Notes under the pieces: model-generated | The model's database searches: none | Told to the model about the DNA's origin: nothing | Seen by the model: only the letters and a program-made list of their open reading frames with translations | Shown: positions 1 to 8,380 of the stretch, in pieces | Position numbering within the stretch: position 1 is the first letter of the stretch | How the letters are laid out: the number at the start of each line of letters is the position of its first letter | Source: Clostridia bacterium | Lineage (GTDB): Bacteria > Bacillota > Clostridia > Peptostreptococcales > Anaerovoracaceae | DNA length: 64,000 bases | NCBI GenBank assembly: GCA_902363595.1 | Contig: CABJAP010000009.1 | Coordinates: forward strand, 62,001 to 126,000 | Direction of reading: 5' to 3' | Made by a program: the position numbers and the translations under genes

Positions 1-720
1 TTATAACATGCCACAAAGCCCATTGGAACTTCAAGGTGTCTTCGTGAAGGAATAAAATCAGACGATTCGAGGAAGGCACAATTTAGTAGGGCCAAGGCTG
101 GCGCACAAAAATGAAGGATGTCTGCACCCCGTGATTTATGGTAACAACACCAGGCCCGACTTGATACTTTATCGACTTTTCCAAAAGCTGATATGAAAGA
201 AACGATCAGTAAATGGAGGGTTTTTCTCAAATTCCGATAGTTTCCCTTCGTGCCGACTGGCTGATTGGGACAAAACTGTCTGAATCCCCGATAGAACCCG
301 CTCCTTTTGATAGTTTGCCCAATGGCATCCCAAACGCTGCCCAGCAGCTAAGCAGTAAATTGATAAAGGATGAAATTACCGCGCTGGCCTTTCTGGTTCC
401 TGCGCTCTCTTCACTTCCCCACCCCGGCAATCCCAAGCACTCTCCGCTTTTCCGTTCAGGAACTCCCACGCACTCCGGCACTCCCCAGCCCCACCGTCCG
501 CCCACTCCTCTTGGCGCTCGGGCAAAAGACATGGTCCAGGGAAGTCTAAAAATACTACCTAGAATTCTATTTTTATCTCCCAACCCAATTGTAATGCGAT
601 ATAATATCTAAATATAATGATAATAAATCATTGTTATATTTAATAAAACGTTCTCCCATCGAACTGCCATTTTCGATGTAATGGATACATGTATGAAAAT
701 TTGTGAAGGAGTTGGAAACC
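1..720. other. Left-edge region with no supportable gene
   Basis: About 700 bases without a convincing gene. Open frames exist on both strands (213-611 plus, 227-583 minus), but neither has a recognisable domain and their residue make-up follows base skew. Positions about 400-545 are strongly pyrimidine-rich on the plus strand, with several C-runs. This is followed by AT-rich sequence with an imperfect hairpin at 609-642 (arms 609-621 and 627-642, three-base bulge). The far left could be the end of a gene or RNA outside the window; I do not recognise it. Confidence 0.5.
589..618 (+). promoter_or_regulatory. Candidate SigA promoter of the first sigma-54 activator
   Basis: TTGTAA at 589-594 and TATAAT at 613-618 are separated by 18 bases, about 100 bases upstream of the regulator start at 721. 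The -10 box lies in the left arm of the AT-rich hairpin at 609-642. A second TATAAT at 600-605 has no good -35 box. The assignment rests on consensus match only. Confidence 0.45.
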
Positions 721-2118
721 ATGCGGGGGATTAATTACAAGGAAATCAGCGACATTTTAAATTGCATCAGCGACGGCATCTTTATCACGGACGGCGACGG
801 AAATATCCTGCTGTTAAACAAAGCATCCGCGGATTTATGCGAGTATGAAGAGGAACAACTAATCGGCCGGAATGTGGAAGATTTGATCAAAGAAGGCTAT
901 TTTGAAGAAAATGAAGTTGTTTCATTAAAATGCATTAAAAGCGGCAAGGAAGAAAGTCTCATACAAAAAGGGGAAAACGACGAGCACGAGCTTACGGTTA
1001 CAGGAATCCCATTTTTGAAGAACGGCAAAGTGGAAATGGTAGTCGTAACTGAGCGGGATGTGACCAACATCAACCGTTTGGAAAGGGAACTTCGAAAAAA
1101 TAAAAAACTAGTAGAAAAGTATAAGACCCAGCTGGAACGATATAAGGAGAATGAGAAGAAAAATTTAAAAGACATCATATTCGACAGCAAAGAGATGGAG
1201 GACACAATCACCATGGCGGACAGAGTGGCGAAAAAAGATATAACGGTTCTCATCCAGGGGGAGTCGGGGACGGGAAAAGAAGTGATCGCCAACTACATCC
1301 ATCAATCCAGCGATCGGCGCAGCAAGCCGTTCATAAAAGTAAACTGCGATGCGATTCCCGAAACTCTGTTCGAATCTGAGCTCTTTGGATATGAAAAAGG
1401 AGCCTTTACCGGAGCGTCGGAAAAGGGTAAGCCCGGCCTGTTTGAACTGGCCAACGAGGGAACGTTGTTTCTGGATGAAATCGGAATCATGCCGCTGTCG
1501 CTCCAGGGCAAAATCCTCAGAGTCCTTCAAAACAGGGAAATCATCCGCGTAGGGGGAAAGGACTATATTCCCATCAATGTGCGGATCATAGCGGCGACCA
1601 ATGTCAATTTGAAAAACGCCGTCAAAGCAGGAGACTTCAGGCTGGATCTTTACTACCGCTTGAATGTGGTGCCCATTGTCATCCCGCCTCTGAGAAATCG
1701 AAAGGAGGATATCATTCCCCTTGCCAGGTATTTTCTGCAAAAATACAACGAGGAATTTGACTCCAACTTAAAGATTGACAAAAGCGGATGGGACGTTTTG
1801 TACAAATACCAGTGGCCGGGAAATGTCCGCGAGTTGGAAAACATCATCAAACGCCTGGTCATCATCTCCGATGAGCACGAAGTCACCGGTCCCCAGGTGG
1901 CAGAACAGCTGGATTATTTCGACGTGGGCATGTCAGGCGGCCTTTTCATCTGCAATGATCTGCGTACCAGCGTTGAAGAATACGAAAAAAACCTGATCAT
2001 GTCTCAGATGGACTACTATAAGGGAAGCCGGGAATTGGCGGAAGCTCTGGGAATCGACAAATCCACCTTGAACAGAAAAATCAAAAAATACGGGATAAAA
2101 AACGCCTTGATCGATTGA
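721..2118 (+). CDS. Sigma-54-dependent transcriptional activator with PAS sensor (cassette 1)
   Basis: A 465-residue enhancer-binding protein. An N-terminal PAS domain (about residues 6-120) and a short charged coiled coil precede the AAA+ domain. Walker A GESGTGKE is at 180-187, the sigma-54-contacting loop GAFTGA at 227-232, and Walker B is in LFLDEIG. A Fis-type helix-turn-helix ends the protein (ELAEALGIDKSTLNRKIKKY). The ATG at 721 is chosen over the in-frame GTG at 703 because AAGGAG (706-711) would lie inside the longer form and is well spaced for 721. Such proteins drive open-complex formation by sigma-54 RNA polymerase. The PAS domain probably senses a small ligand, not identifiable here. 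The next promoter, at 2238-2253, is of the sigma-54 type, so that operon is the likely target. Confidence 0.93.
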   Translation: MRGINYKEISDILNCISDGIFITDGDGNILLLNKASADLCEYEEEQLIGRNVEDLIKEGYFEENEVVSLKCIKSGKEESLIQKGENDEHELTVTGIPFLKNGKVEMVVVTERDVTNINRLERELRKNKKLVEKYKTQLERYKENEKKNLKDIIFDSKEMEDTITMADRVAKKDITVLIQGESGTGKEVIANYIHQSSDRRSKPFIKVNCDAIPETLFESELFGYEKGAFTGASEKGKPGLFELANEGTLFLDEIGIMPLSLQGKILRVLQNREIIRVGGKDYIPINVRIIAATNVNLKNAVKAGDFRLDLYYRLNVVPIVIPPLRNRKEDIIPLARYFLQKYNEEFDSNLKIDKSGWDVLYKYQWPGNVRELENIIKRLVIISDEHEVTGPQVAEQLDYFDVGMSGGLFICNDLRTSVEEYEKNLIMSQMDYYKGSRELAEALGIDKSTLNRKIKKYGIKNALID

Positions 2119-2144
2119 AGGTTCTGCCGGCGCAGTTTGTCCCC

Positions 2145-2171
2145 AGCGGTGCACGAATGCGCCGCTTTTTT
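2145..2171 (+). terminator. Rho-independent terminator after activator 1
   Basis: Stem AGCGGTGC (2145-2152) pairs with GCGCCGCT (2159-2166), with one G-U pair and a six-base loop, followed by a T-run to 2171. It separates the regulator from the sigma-54 operon downstream. Confidence 0.75.
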
Positions 2172-2202
2172 ACGTTCCGAATTTGATGAAAAAAACAGAA
2201 TA

Positions 2203-2214
2203 TTGAAATTTCAA
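2203..2214. promoter_or_regulatory. Palindrome TTGAAATTTCAA, candidate binding site of activator 1
   Basis: A perfect 12-base palindrome lies 23 bases upstream of the -24 element at 2238. The flanking bases extend the dyad symmetry with one mismatch (2199-2218). The same core, TGAAATTTCA, occurs at an equivalent position in cassette 2 (25724-25733). Assignment to the neighbouring Fis-type activator is inference from position. Confidence 0.55.
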
Positions 2215-2237
2215 CATTTTAGATCATGGACCTAACA

Positions 2238-2253
2238 TGGCACGCTGCTTGCA
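2238..2253 (+). promoter_or_regulatory. Sigma-54 (-24/-12) promoter of the cassette 1 operon
   Basis: The sequence TGGCACGCTGCTTGCA matches the sigma-54 consensus TGGCAC-N5-TTGC exactly, with GG at 2239-2240 and GC at 2251-2252, 12 bases apart. Transcription would start near 2264. The first gene starts at 2313. Confidence 0.92.
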
Positions 2254-2312
2254 CTTATAAAGGGTAACAGCTGTTAATCTACAACAACAATGATGATATG
2301 GGAGGTAACAGG

Positions 2313-3434
2313 ATGATCATAGGAACACCAAAGGAAGTAAAAGAAAATGAAACCAGGGTCGCAATGACCCCCAATTGGGCCAAGAGACTGGTGGGTGCGG
2401 GGCATGAAGTCTGGCTGCAGAAAAGCGCGGGCGAAAACAGCGGCTTTGCCGATGAAGCTTATACGGCCGTCGGCGTCAACCTGGCTGATTCCGCCGAAGA
2501 AATTTATGAAAAAGCGGAGTTTATCACCAAAGTTAAAGAACTGCAGCCGCAGGAATACAAGCTGATCAGAGAAGATCAGATGATTATGACCTGGTTTCAT
2601 TTAGCAGAAGACTACGATAAGCCGATGGCGCAGGCATTAGTAGATCAAAAGAGCATTGGCCTGTCCATGGAGCTGATCGTTCTCGACGATGGATCAAGGC
2701 CGACCATGAAACCCATGAGCGACATCGCTGGCAGCCTGGCTATGCTGGAATCGGTTAAATATTGTCAGACTATGAATGGCGGAACCGGGCTTCTTTTGAG
2801 AAAAGTATACGGACTCCCCACACCGAGGATCGTGGTTTTGGGCGGAGGCCATGCGGGGTTCAATGCCGCGCAGGTAGCGGTGGGACTGGGATTGCAGACT
2901 ACTATAGTCGAGGCTTCTTGGGACCGGATCGACTATTTGAAAGCCGCGCTTCCAGAAGCGGATGTGGTTTTGTTCGAAGAGAACGTCCTGGAAAAGATTT
3001 TGATTGACTGTGATGTTTTCATCAACTGCATATACCCTTCCCCGGAGCCGGGAACGAGAGAACCGCTGGTAAAGCGCTCAACTGTAAAAAAGATGAAGAA
3101 GTGTTCCTTGATTATGGATATAGCAGGAGCTGAAATCGTGGAAACTTCCCATTATACGACCCTGGGAGATCCGACCTTTACAGAAGAGGGCATTCTCCAC
3201 TACTGTGTGCCTAACATGCCGTCTCTTTGTCCAAGGACAGCAACCGAAGCACTGCTGATGATTACCGGTCCTTACATCCTCAATATTGCCAACAAAGGCT
3301 TGAAAAAAGCGGCCGAGGACGATCCCGCGATTCGCAGATGCATCAGTACGGTTAACGGACAGATCGTTCATCCTGAAATTGGAATTAACCAGGAAATGCC
3401 ATATACGGAGTTTGACTTTTCAATGTTGGATTAA
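2313..3434 (+). CDS. Alanine dehydrogenase/PNT-family oxidoreductase, divergent
   Basis: A 373-residue protein with the length and fold signatures of alanine dehydrogenase: R15 in RVAMTP, K75 in KVKE, H96 in WFHLAED, a Rossmann motif near 177-186 and the late HYCVPNMP block. At the catalytic Asp (D270 of the family) the usual AIDQ stretch reads AGAE, so the Asp is Ala273 with a Glu next to it. The paralogue at 8556 has the same change. NAD-dependent oxidation or amination of a 2-amino or 2-oxo acid is likely, but L-alanine as substrate is doubtful. GGGAGG at 2300-2305 places the start at 2313, not the in-frame ATG at 2298. It is first in the sigma-54 operon and is followed by a transporter. 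Confidence 0.85.
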   Translation: MIIGTPKEVKENETRVAMTPNWAKRLVGAGHEVWLQKSAGENSGFADEAYTAVGVNLADSAEEIYEKAEFITKVKELQPQEYKLIREDQMIMTWFHLAEDYDKPMAQALVDQKSIGLSMELIVLDDGSRPTMKPMSDIAGSLAMLESVKYCQTMNGGTGLLLRKVYGLPTPRIVVLGGGHAGFNAAQVAVGLGLQTTIVEASWDRIDYLKAALPEADVVLFEENVLEKILIDCDVFINCIYPSPEPGTREPLVKRSTVKKMKKCSLIMDIAGAEIVETSHYTTLGDPTFTEEGILHYCVPNMPSLCPRTATEALLMITGPYILNIANKGLKKAAEDDPAIRRCISTVNGQIVHPEIGINQEMPYTEFDFSMLD

Positions 3435-3504
3435 TTTATACAAGAAATCTTTAACGCCACATTCTGACCAATTATCATCCAAATAAGGAAGAAAGGAAAT
3501 TGTT

Positions 3505-4632
3505 ATGATAAAAATTGGAAAGAGCGAAGTGCGTATCAGTATGGTGATCAAACTGGCTGGTGCGTTCTGCGCATTCCTGATCGGGGCGGGATTCGCTACA
3601 GGCCAGGAAATCATGCAGTATTTCACCAACTACGGAATCGGCAAAGCCATCGGGGTAATGACCATCAACGCGCTGCTTGGCGCATGGACGTCAGCAGCAG
3701 TTATGAATCTGGGAAACGAAAGTAAAGACGTACAGGGGCTGGAATGTTACAAGAACTTATGCGGTAAATATGTGGGAACGCTGTTGTCCTGGTTTGTCCC
3801 TCTCTTCATGTTCCTCACGCTGATGACCATGATGGCCGGATTCGGCTCCACCTTCAATCAAGTGTTCGGCGGGCCGGAATGGCTGGGTTCTCTGATCCTT
3901 GCAGTAGTTGTAACACTCGTTGTACTGCTGGGGCTGGCCAGCGTCATTGACACCATTGGATTCATAGGGCCGACGATCATCGTCGTGACCATGGTGATGG
4001 CCATCGGCGTAATCGCAAAACATGGCGTGGATTTTGCCAACTGGAATCATTACATCACCACCCACGATGTACTGTTAGCCTCCAGCTCCTGGGTAATGGC
4101 GGGGATTTTATACGCATTATGGAACATTGTTATGTGTCTGCCCTTCATGTCGGCCATGGGTTCGAAAGCCAAAAACAAAACAGAAGTAGTTACAGGCGTG
4201 GTATTAGGGAACGTGTTGTTCGCTGCGGGCGGCCTATGCCTGGTACTGGCAGAGGGTTCCCAGATCGATTTGATTGCCGATATTTCCGTTCCGGCGCTGG
4301 CAATGGCGCAATCCTTGTCGCCAATCCTGGGCGTGATTTACGCCGTCGTTCTTGCGCTGGCCATCTTTACCACGGCAGTACCGCTGATGTGGTCTGTAGC
4401 AGCCAGACTTACCAAAGAAAAGACAATGAAGTTCGCCATTGTATGCGTCATCATCGCAGTCTTAGGATTTTTCGGCTCCTATCTGCCCTTCGAAACGCTG
4501 GTCAACATCGTAACACCTGCGGTAGGTTATGTGGGGCTGATCGGATGGCTGTTTATTATATGGAGAGATATCAAACTGGTTAAAGCAGCGCTGGAAAAAA
4601 GGCGGCTGCCAATGCCAAAAGACGGAGAATAA
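3505..4632 (+). CDS. YkvI-type membrane transporter
   Basis: A 375-residue, very hydrophobic protein with about ten membrane segments. The N-terminal stretch AGFATGQEIMQYF is typical of the YkvI family, which is related to the amino acid-polyamine-cation (LeuT-like) transporters; the unwound first helix with a conserved G-x-G-F pattern is consistent with that fold. It follows the alanine-dehydrogenase-like gene by 70 bases with no terminator between, so the two are probably co-transcribed from the sigma-54 promoter. It probably imports the compound that the upstream enzyme oxidises. The family is poorly characterised, so the substrate is not known. Confidence 0.8.
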   Translation: MIKIGKSEVRISMVIKLAGAFCAFLIGAGFATGQEIMQYFTNYGIGKAIGVMTINALLGAWTSAAVMNLGNESKDVQGLECYKNLCGKYVGTLLSWFVPLFMFLTLMTMMAGFGSTFNQVFGGPEWLGSLILAVVVTLVVLLGLASVIDTIGFIGPTIIVVTMVMAIGVIAKHGVDFANWNHYITTHDVLLASSSWVMAGILYALWNIVMCLPFMSAMGSKAKNKTEVVTGVVLGNVLFAAGGLCLVLAEGSQIDLIADISVPALAMAQSLSPILGVIYAVVLALAIFTTAVPLMWSVAARLTKEKTMKFAIVCVIIAVLGFFGSYLPFETLVNIVTPAVGYVGLIGWLFIIWRDIKLVKAALEKRRLPMPKDGE

Positions 4633-4647
4633 TTGATTTAGAAATGC

Positions 4648-4695
4648 AAAGGAGCTGCCGTATTCAAATAGGTGACGAATGCGGTCAGCTCCTTT
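4648..4695 (+). terminator. Candidate terminator after the YkvI-type gene
   Basis: AAAGGAGCTG (4648-4657) pairs with CAGCTCCTTT (4686-4695). A further inner pairing brings together the CCG and ATTC around 4658-4665 and the GAAT and CGG around 4678-4684. The stem is strong but the tail is only weakly T-rich, so termination is probable, not certain. Confidence 0.55.
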
Positions 4696-4761
4696 CTCGC
4701 ACGAATTCCGCCTTTGCGGCGGATTGAGTTAAATCGGGAAAATTTTATTGAAATGTTTTGA

Positions 4762-4868
4762 TTTTTACGCAAACTTCAAGGTTTGCGAGGCCTGATATTG
4801 TGAAGAAGCAGATATTGCTCCTTCTTGCTATTATCGTGAGGGCGCAGCCGTTGCAAATTGCGTAAAAA
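4762..4868. other. Structured intergenic element with competing stems
   Basis: TTTTTACGCAA (4762-4772) and TTGCGTAAAAA (4858-4868) form a perfect 11-base inverted repeat enclosing 85 bases. Inside, CGCAAAC (4768-4774) can instead pair with GTTTGCG (4781-4787). GAAGAAGCA (4802-4810) pairs with TGCTCCTTC (4816-4824) apart from one position. The closing stem and first hairpin share CGCAA, so they exclude each other. It could be a palindromic repeat or a regulatory RNA. I do not recognise a known riboswitch. Confidence 0.4.
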
Positions 4869-4981
4869 CTTGAATTCATTTTAATTTTTTTCCAAAAAAA
4901 CGATGATGCCAGAAATTTGCTTTAGCAGGCAGCCTCAGGCGGCCGCAGCTCAGAGGCAAATCCAGACCCCGAATTTCAGTT

Positions 4982-5214
4982 TTTTTGCCGATTTCTATTC
5001 GATATGGGCAAAAATAGGATGCTTGTCCATAGAAAAATTGCAGGCCAGATACTAATTTGCTCTGATTCACAGGTCTATATGAATTAGTTTGCACAAAATT
5101 GACCTGCCAAGGCGCATGTCCGCTGGATTGCAATCCATTTCAGCCTCAATTTGGCCTCAAAAGGCCAAATTTCTATGGACATTGGCGGCAAAAACCTCGA
5201 TTTCGAATAGAAAT
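4982..5214. repeat. Large nested inverted repeat in the 4.6-5.4 kb gap
   Basis: ATTTCTATTCGA (4991-5002) is complementary to 5203-5214, and GTCCATAGAAA (5025-5035) to 5170-5180. The pairs are nested, each separated by exactly 22 bases on both sides. The 22-base spacers are not complementary but share GGCAAAAA in direct orientation. The left arm also forms its own stem: TTTTTGCC (4982-4989) with GGCAAAAA (5007-5014). No gene is supported in 4633-5362. Confidence 0.5.
5125..5171. repeat. Two short palindromes within the inverted repeat loop
   Basis: GGATTGCAATCC (5125-5136) is a perfect palindrome. AATTTGGCC (5148-5156) pairs perfectly with GGCCAAATT (5163-5171) around a TCAAAA loop. No T-run follows either, so they are not obvious terminators. 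Confidence 0.5.
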
Positions 5215-5362
5215 GGGATAAATTACCAGATTTGGAGACCAGCTTATTTGCCTTTTATATCTTTTTTCCTTGAAAATCCAAACAGTTACGATTACTATAA
5301 TGATCAGGGGGGTGTCCGTAAGGGGTTGGAGAATTATCCGGAATGATGAAAAGGAGGAAATT

Positions 5363-6070
5363 ATGAAACGGTTAACCAGGTTGGCTGCTCTTTGTTTGAT
5401 GCTTTTCGTAGGCTGTGCGTTTACACTTCCTGCCCATATGGGCACATTGGAATCCTATGCAGCGGCGAAGGTAAAGATCAGCAAGACCAAAGCTACTGTG
5501 GTCAAAGGAAAGACCGTACAGCTCAAGATGAAAGGAACAAAAGCAAAGGTAAAATGGAGCTCCAGTAAAAAATCCATCGCAACCGTAAATAAAAAGGGCA
5601 AAGTAACCGCCAAGAAACCAGGAAAGGCGACGATAACAGCAAAAATCGGCAAAAAGAAATATCAGTGTAAAATAACAGTGAAGAATCCCACCACCAAGCT
5701 AAACAAAACAAGTCTGACTCTCCAAGTTGGAAGCAGTTATACGCTGAAAGCCAGCAGCAACGGCAAAAGCAAAAAAGCGACCTGGACATCCAGCAATCCA
5801 GCTGTTGCGGCAGTAAATGCCTCAGGCGTTGTAACTGCCAAAGCCGCCGGAACCGCCAAAGTTACGGTCAAAATGAACGGCGCATCGAAAGTTTGTTCTG
5901 TTACCGTGAAAGAAGTTGCGGTCAATCCGGCATCCGATTATGTATATGTGTCAGCCACAGGCAGGAAATACCATAGAGTTGCCACTTGCAGCAATATGGC
6001 AAGTCCGCAGAAAATTCTGTTGAGCGATGCAAAAAAACAAGGATACGAACCCTGCGCCAAATGCTACTGA
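5363..6070 (+). CDS. Secreted two-domain BIG2 protein with C-terminal Cys/His motif
   Basis: A 235-residue exported protein. It has a signal peptide (about residues 1-34, with a possible lipobox ending at Cys18) and two bacterial Ig-like group 2 repeats, each carrying the W-SS-x-x-x-IATV/VAAV and GKVTAK/GVVTAK blocks. The lysine-rich first repeat differs in charge from the second. The last 45 residues carry a YHRVATC...GYEPCAKC motif, seen at the ends of secreted Firmicute proteins and resembling a small metal-binding knuckle. AAGGAGG at 5351-5357 sets the start at 5363; the upstream in-frame ATG at 5270 is unsupported. Likely a cell-surface or adhesion role. It is flanked by terminators and probably monocistronic. 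Confidence 0.8.
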   Translation: MKRLTRLAALCLMLFVGCAFTLPAHMGTLESYAAAKVKISKTKATVVKGKTVQLKMKGTKAKVKWSSSKKSIATVNKKGKVTAKKPGKATITAKIGKKKYQCKITVKNPTTKLNKTSLTLQVGSSYTLKASSNGKSKKATWTSSNPAVAAVNASGVVTAKAAGTAKVTVKMNGASKVCSVTVKEVAVNPASDYVYVSATGRKYHRVATCSNMASPQKILLSDAKKQGYEPCAKCY

Positions 6071-6102
6071 TTGCCCAAAAGCGATCTTTCCACATTCCAA
6101 TG

Positions 6103-6137
6103 AAAACCCCGTAAAGCGGCCATGCTTACGGGTTTTT
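6103..6137 (+). terminator. Terminator after the BIG2 protein gene
   Basis: AAACCCCGTAA (about 6104-6114) pairs with TTACGGGTTT (6126-6135) with one bulged C, followed by a T-run to 6138. The stem encloses about 11 bases. Confidence 0.75.
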
Positions 6138-6180
6138 TCATGGCCACAAGGCATATTATATAGATATAACCACTATGTTT

Positions 6181-6189
6181 TGATATAAT
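6181..6189 (+). promoter_or_regulatory. Extended -10 promoter of the AraC-type regulator
   Basis: TGATATAAT is a perfect extended -10 element (TG-N-TATAAT) about 70 bases upstream of the start at 6257. No good -35 box lies 17 bases upstream. The surroundings are AT-rich. Confidence 0.4.
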
Positions 6190-6256
6190 CAATGAAATAA
6201 TATATATGCGGCAGCGAGCAAGCAGGTAAGTGGATAAGTTGTAAGGAGGACCCAAG

Positions 6257-8320
6257 ATGATGTTGGAAGAAAAAGTGCAGTACCCCCAGGGTATACCCAT
6301 AAACGTTATTATGAGTTCCATTGAGGAATATCCCATCCATTACCACGGCAACGACTTGGAACTGATCGTCGTGATGGAAGGAACCATCAAATTGATCATT
6401 GGCTACCGGACAATCCTGCTGAAAAAGGGGGACGTGTTCATTGTCAATGAAGATGAACTCCACAGTATGTACTCCGGCGCTGCCAACAAAATCCTTACCA
6501 TCCAATTTGACCTGAACTTCTTTGTCCAATATGTGGAAAGCCTGGAATTTTCCTATATGATGTGCGAAACCTATCTGGACGGCAAGAAGATCGAAGATTT
6601 GAACATAACCTTGACCTCAAAGATCCAGCAGCTGATCCAGCTGTATGTAAAAAAAGGGGCCGGCTTCTCGAAAAAGCTGACCTCATTATCAATCGACCTG
6701 CTCACCTATATGAAAAGCAATTTCGAATATTTCTCCATTTATGAAAACCGCTATTTTATCAACAAACTGGATTTAAAGGATAATCCGGCCAATGTGAACC
6801 GCATTTGGGAAATCTATAAGTTCATATACGAAAACTACGATAGAAAAATCACCCTTCAAGAGCTGGCCGAGGAAAAACACTTCAGCATGTATTATCTTTC
6901 CCATATCATAAAGGACTTTATCGGCATCTCCTTCAAGGAACTTCTTAATTTTTCCAGGGTGGAGATTTCCGAAAAGTATTTGCTGGAAACCGACATGCGG
7001 GTCAGTGAGGTGGCTTTGACATGCGGTTTTTCCGCGACTCGGTATTATGTAAAGGCTTTCGAAAATTGGTACGGTCAGACCCCGGAAGAATACCGGACAC
7101 AGAGACTCAGCCATGCAAAAGCGGAAATAAAGAGGGATGTGCTGCCGCTGCAGGCGATCCTGGACTGCATCAGTGAAGAGCGGACAGAAGAGCGATACCG
7201 GGGCAACCCCTTGCTGCGGGACTTCTATTCAAAAGTCATTCCTTTCAGCGGCCAGTCGGCCAGGATGAAGAAAAAGCTCAATCGAAACAATCTGATTTTC
7301 ATCACAAGGGAATGGGGAACCTCCGGCTTGATCCGGGATAGCCTCTTTGACATTCTGCGCAGCAAATTTGAGATCGGAGTACTGATTTCCACTGTCAGCG
7401 GCAAGCTGCAGCAGGAGCTGTCAAAGGCACTGGAGTTCATGGATGAAGAACACTTGGATAAGGCCATTTACCTGTTCAACAATGATAAAAATATGCAGAA
7501 CCATATCAACTTCTTTGAGACACTGGCGACAATGATGCAATTTCATAGCCCGGGCACAAAAAAGTTTACCCTGTTTATCGCGGACAACAGCTCGTCCCCG
7601 GGAAATTTTCAGTATTTGCTGGATTATCTGGAACAGAATACGCCGCTCGACGATTTTTTCTCGGTGGAGCCGATCTGCTGCGAGAACCTGATGCTGGACC
7701 ATGACAGTTATGTGTTTGATTCCATTTGCGGGACTCCCTATTTGCTTCACGATCTACTGCGCGGCGATAAAAGGACCATATGCCCCCTGGTGGATGGGGA
7801 AAGCCCGTCTGCCGACATTTTAGCGGGAGGAAGCGGCCTGACAGCATGGAACGGATTGAAAAAAGCCGCCTATTTTGCCTGCTTATTTTATGCCATGCTG
7901 GGAGAGGAAGTAACGGCAGAGAACCAAGACTATATCATTACCCGTAAAGAAGACAGTTACCAGCTGCTTTTCTACGACTACTATCAGGAAGGGTATAAAA
8001 GAATTAAGTCGTTCACCAGCAGAGAAGAGGTTTCCGGGATTTTTGAAGAAGGAGTCCCAAGCAGTGAATACATTGTGGAAATCAACCATTTGCGGGGAAC
8101 CTACAAAATGACCAGACTCAAGTTGGGCGATGAATGCTGCCTATTCTATAAATGGGCATCCATGGGATTTCCCCAAGGACTGACAAAATCAGAAACCATT
8201 TTGCTGGAAAAAAGCATATTCCCGGAAGTGACTTATGAAGTTATCACACTGGAGGGAACAACGGATTTATTCATCCACTTGCCCCGCTTCGGCAGCGAGC
8301 TGATCCTCTTGGAAAAATGA
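6257..8320 (+). CDS. AraC-family regulator with cupin N-terminus and long C-terminal domain
   Basis: A 687-residue protein, more than twice the usual AraC length. An N-terminal cupin (about 1-140, with PIHYHGNDLELIVVMEG and a GDVFIVNEDELHSM block) would bind the effector. Two helix-turn-helix units of AraC type follow (about 185-285, ending in GFSATRYYVKAFENWYGQTPEEYR). The remaining 400 residues resemble the glycoside-hydrolase-39-like tail of some Firmicute AraC regulators, but I see no clear catalytic pair, so they may act as a ligand-sensing module. AAGGAGG at 6243-6249 supports the start. It lies 235 bases upstream of the dehydrogenase-opine dehydrogenase-permease operon, in the same direction, and is its likely regulator. 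Confidence 0.85.
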   Translation: MMLEEKVQYPQGIPINVIMSSIEEYPIHYHGNDLELIVVMEGTIKLIIGYRTILLKKGDVFIVNEDELHSMYSGAANKILTIQFDLNFFVQYVESLEFSYMMCETYLDGKKIEDLNITLTSKIQQLIQLYVKKGAGFSKKLTSLSIDLLTYMKSNFEYFSIYENRYFINKLDLKDNPANVNRIWEIYKFIYENYDRKITLQELAEEKHFSMYYLSHIIKDFIGISFKELLNFSRVEISEKYLLETDMRVSEVALTCGFSATRYYVKAFENWYGQTPEEYRTQRLSHAKAEIKRDVLPLQAILDCISEERTEERYRGNPLLRDFYSKVIPFSGQSARMKKKLNRNNLIFITREWGTSGLIRDSLFDILRSKFEIGVLISTVSGKLQQELSKALEFMDEEHLDKAIYLFNNDKNMQNHINFFETLATMMQFHSPGTKKFTLFIADNSSSPGNFQYLLDYLEQNTPLDDFFSVEPICCENLMLDHDSYVFDSICGTPYLLHDLLRGDKRTICPLVDGESPSADILAGGSGLTAWNGLKKAAYFACLFYAMLGEEVTAENQDYIITRKEDSYQLLFYDYYQEGYKRIKSFTSREEVSGIFEEGVPSSEYIVEINHLRGTYKMTRLKLGDECCLFYKWASMGFPQGLTKSETILLEKSIFPEVTYEVITLEGTTDLFIHLPRFGSELILLEK

Positions 8321-8348
8321 TGAACAAGGATTATTTTTAAGCGCATTG

Positions 8349-8380
8349 ACGTAGAAATTTTACGTTTTTGCGTTTTTTTT
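8349..8380 (+). terminator. Terminator after the AraC-type regulator
   Basis: ACGTA (8349-8353) pairs with TACGT (8361-8365), with weaker outer pairing of GCGCA to TGCG. A run of eight T ends at 8380. Confidence 0.55.

Noticed and set aside
213..611. Open frames on both strands near the left edge (213-611 plus, 227-583 minus)
   Set aside because: No recognisable domain or ribosome site; residue make-up reflects the local base skew, and the two frames mirror each other.
703..720. GTG start adding six residues to activator 1
   Set aside because: The ribosome-binding sequence would lie inside the coding region; the ATG at 721 is properly spaced.
4876..5346. Open frames 4876-5133 (minus) and 5089-5346 (plus)
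   Set aside because: They overlap inverted repeats and each other, lack ribosome sites and have no domain.
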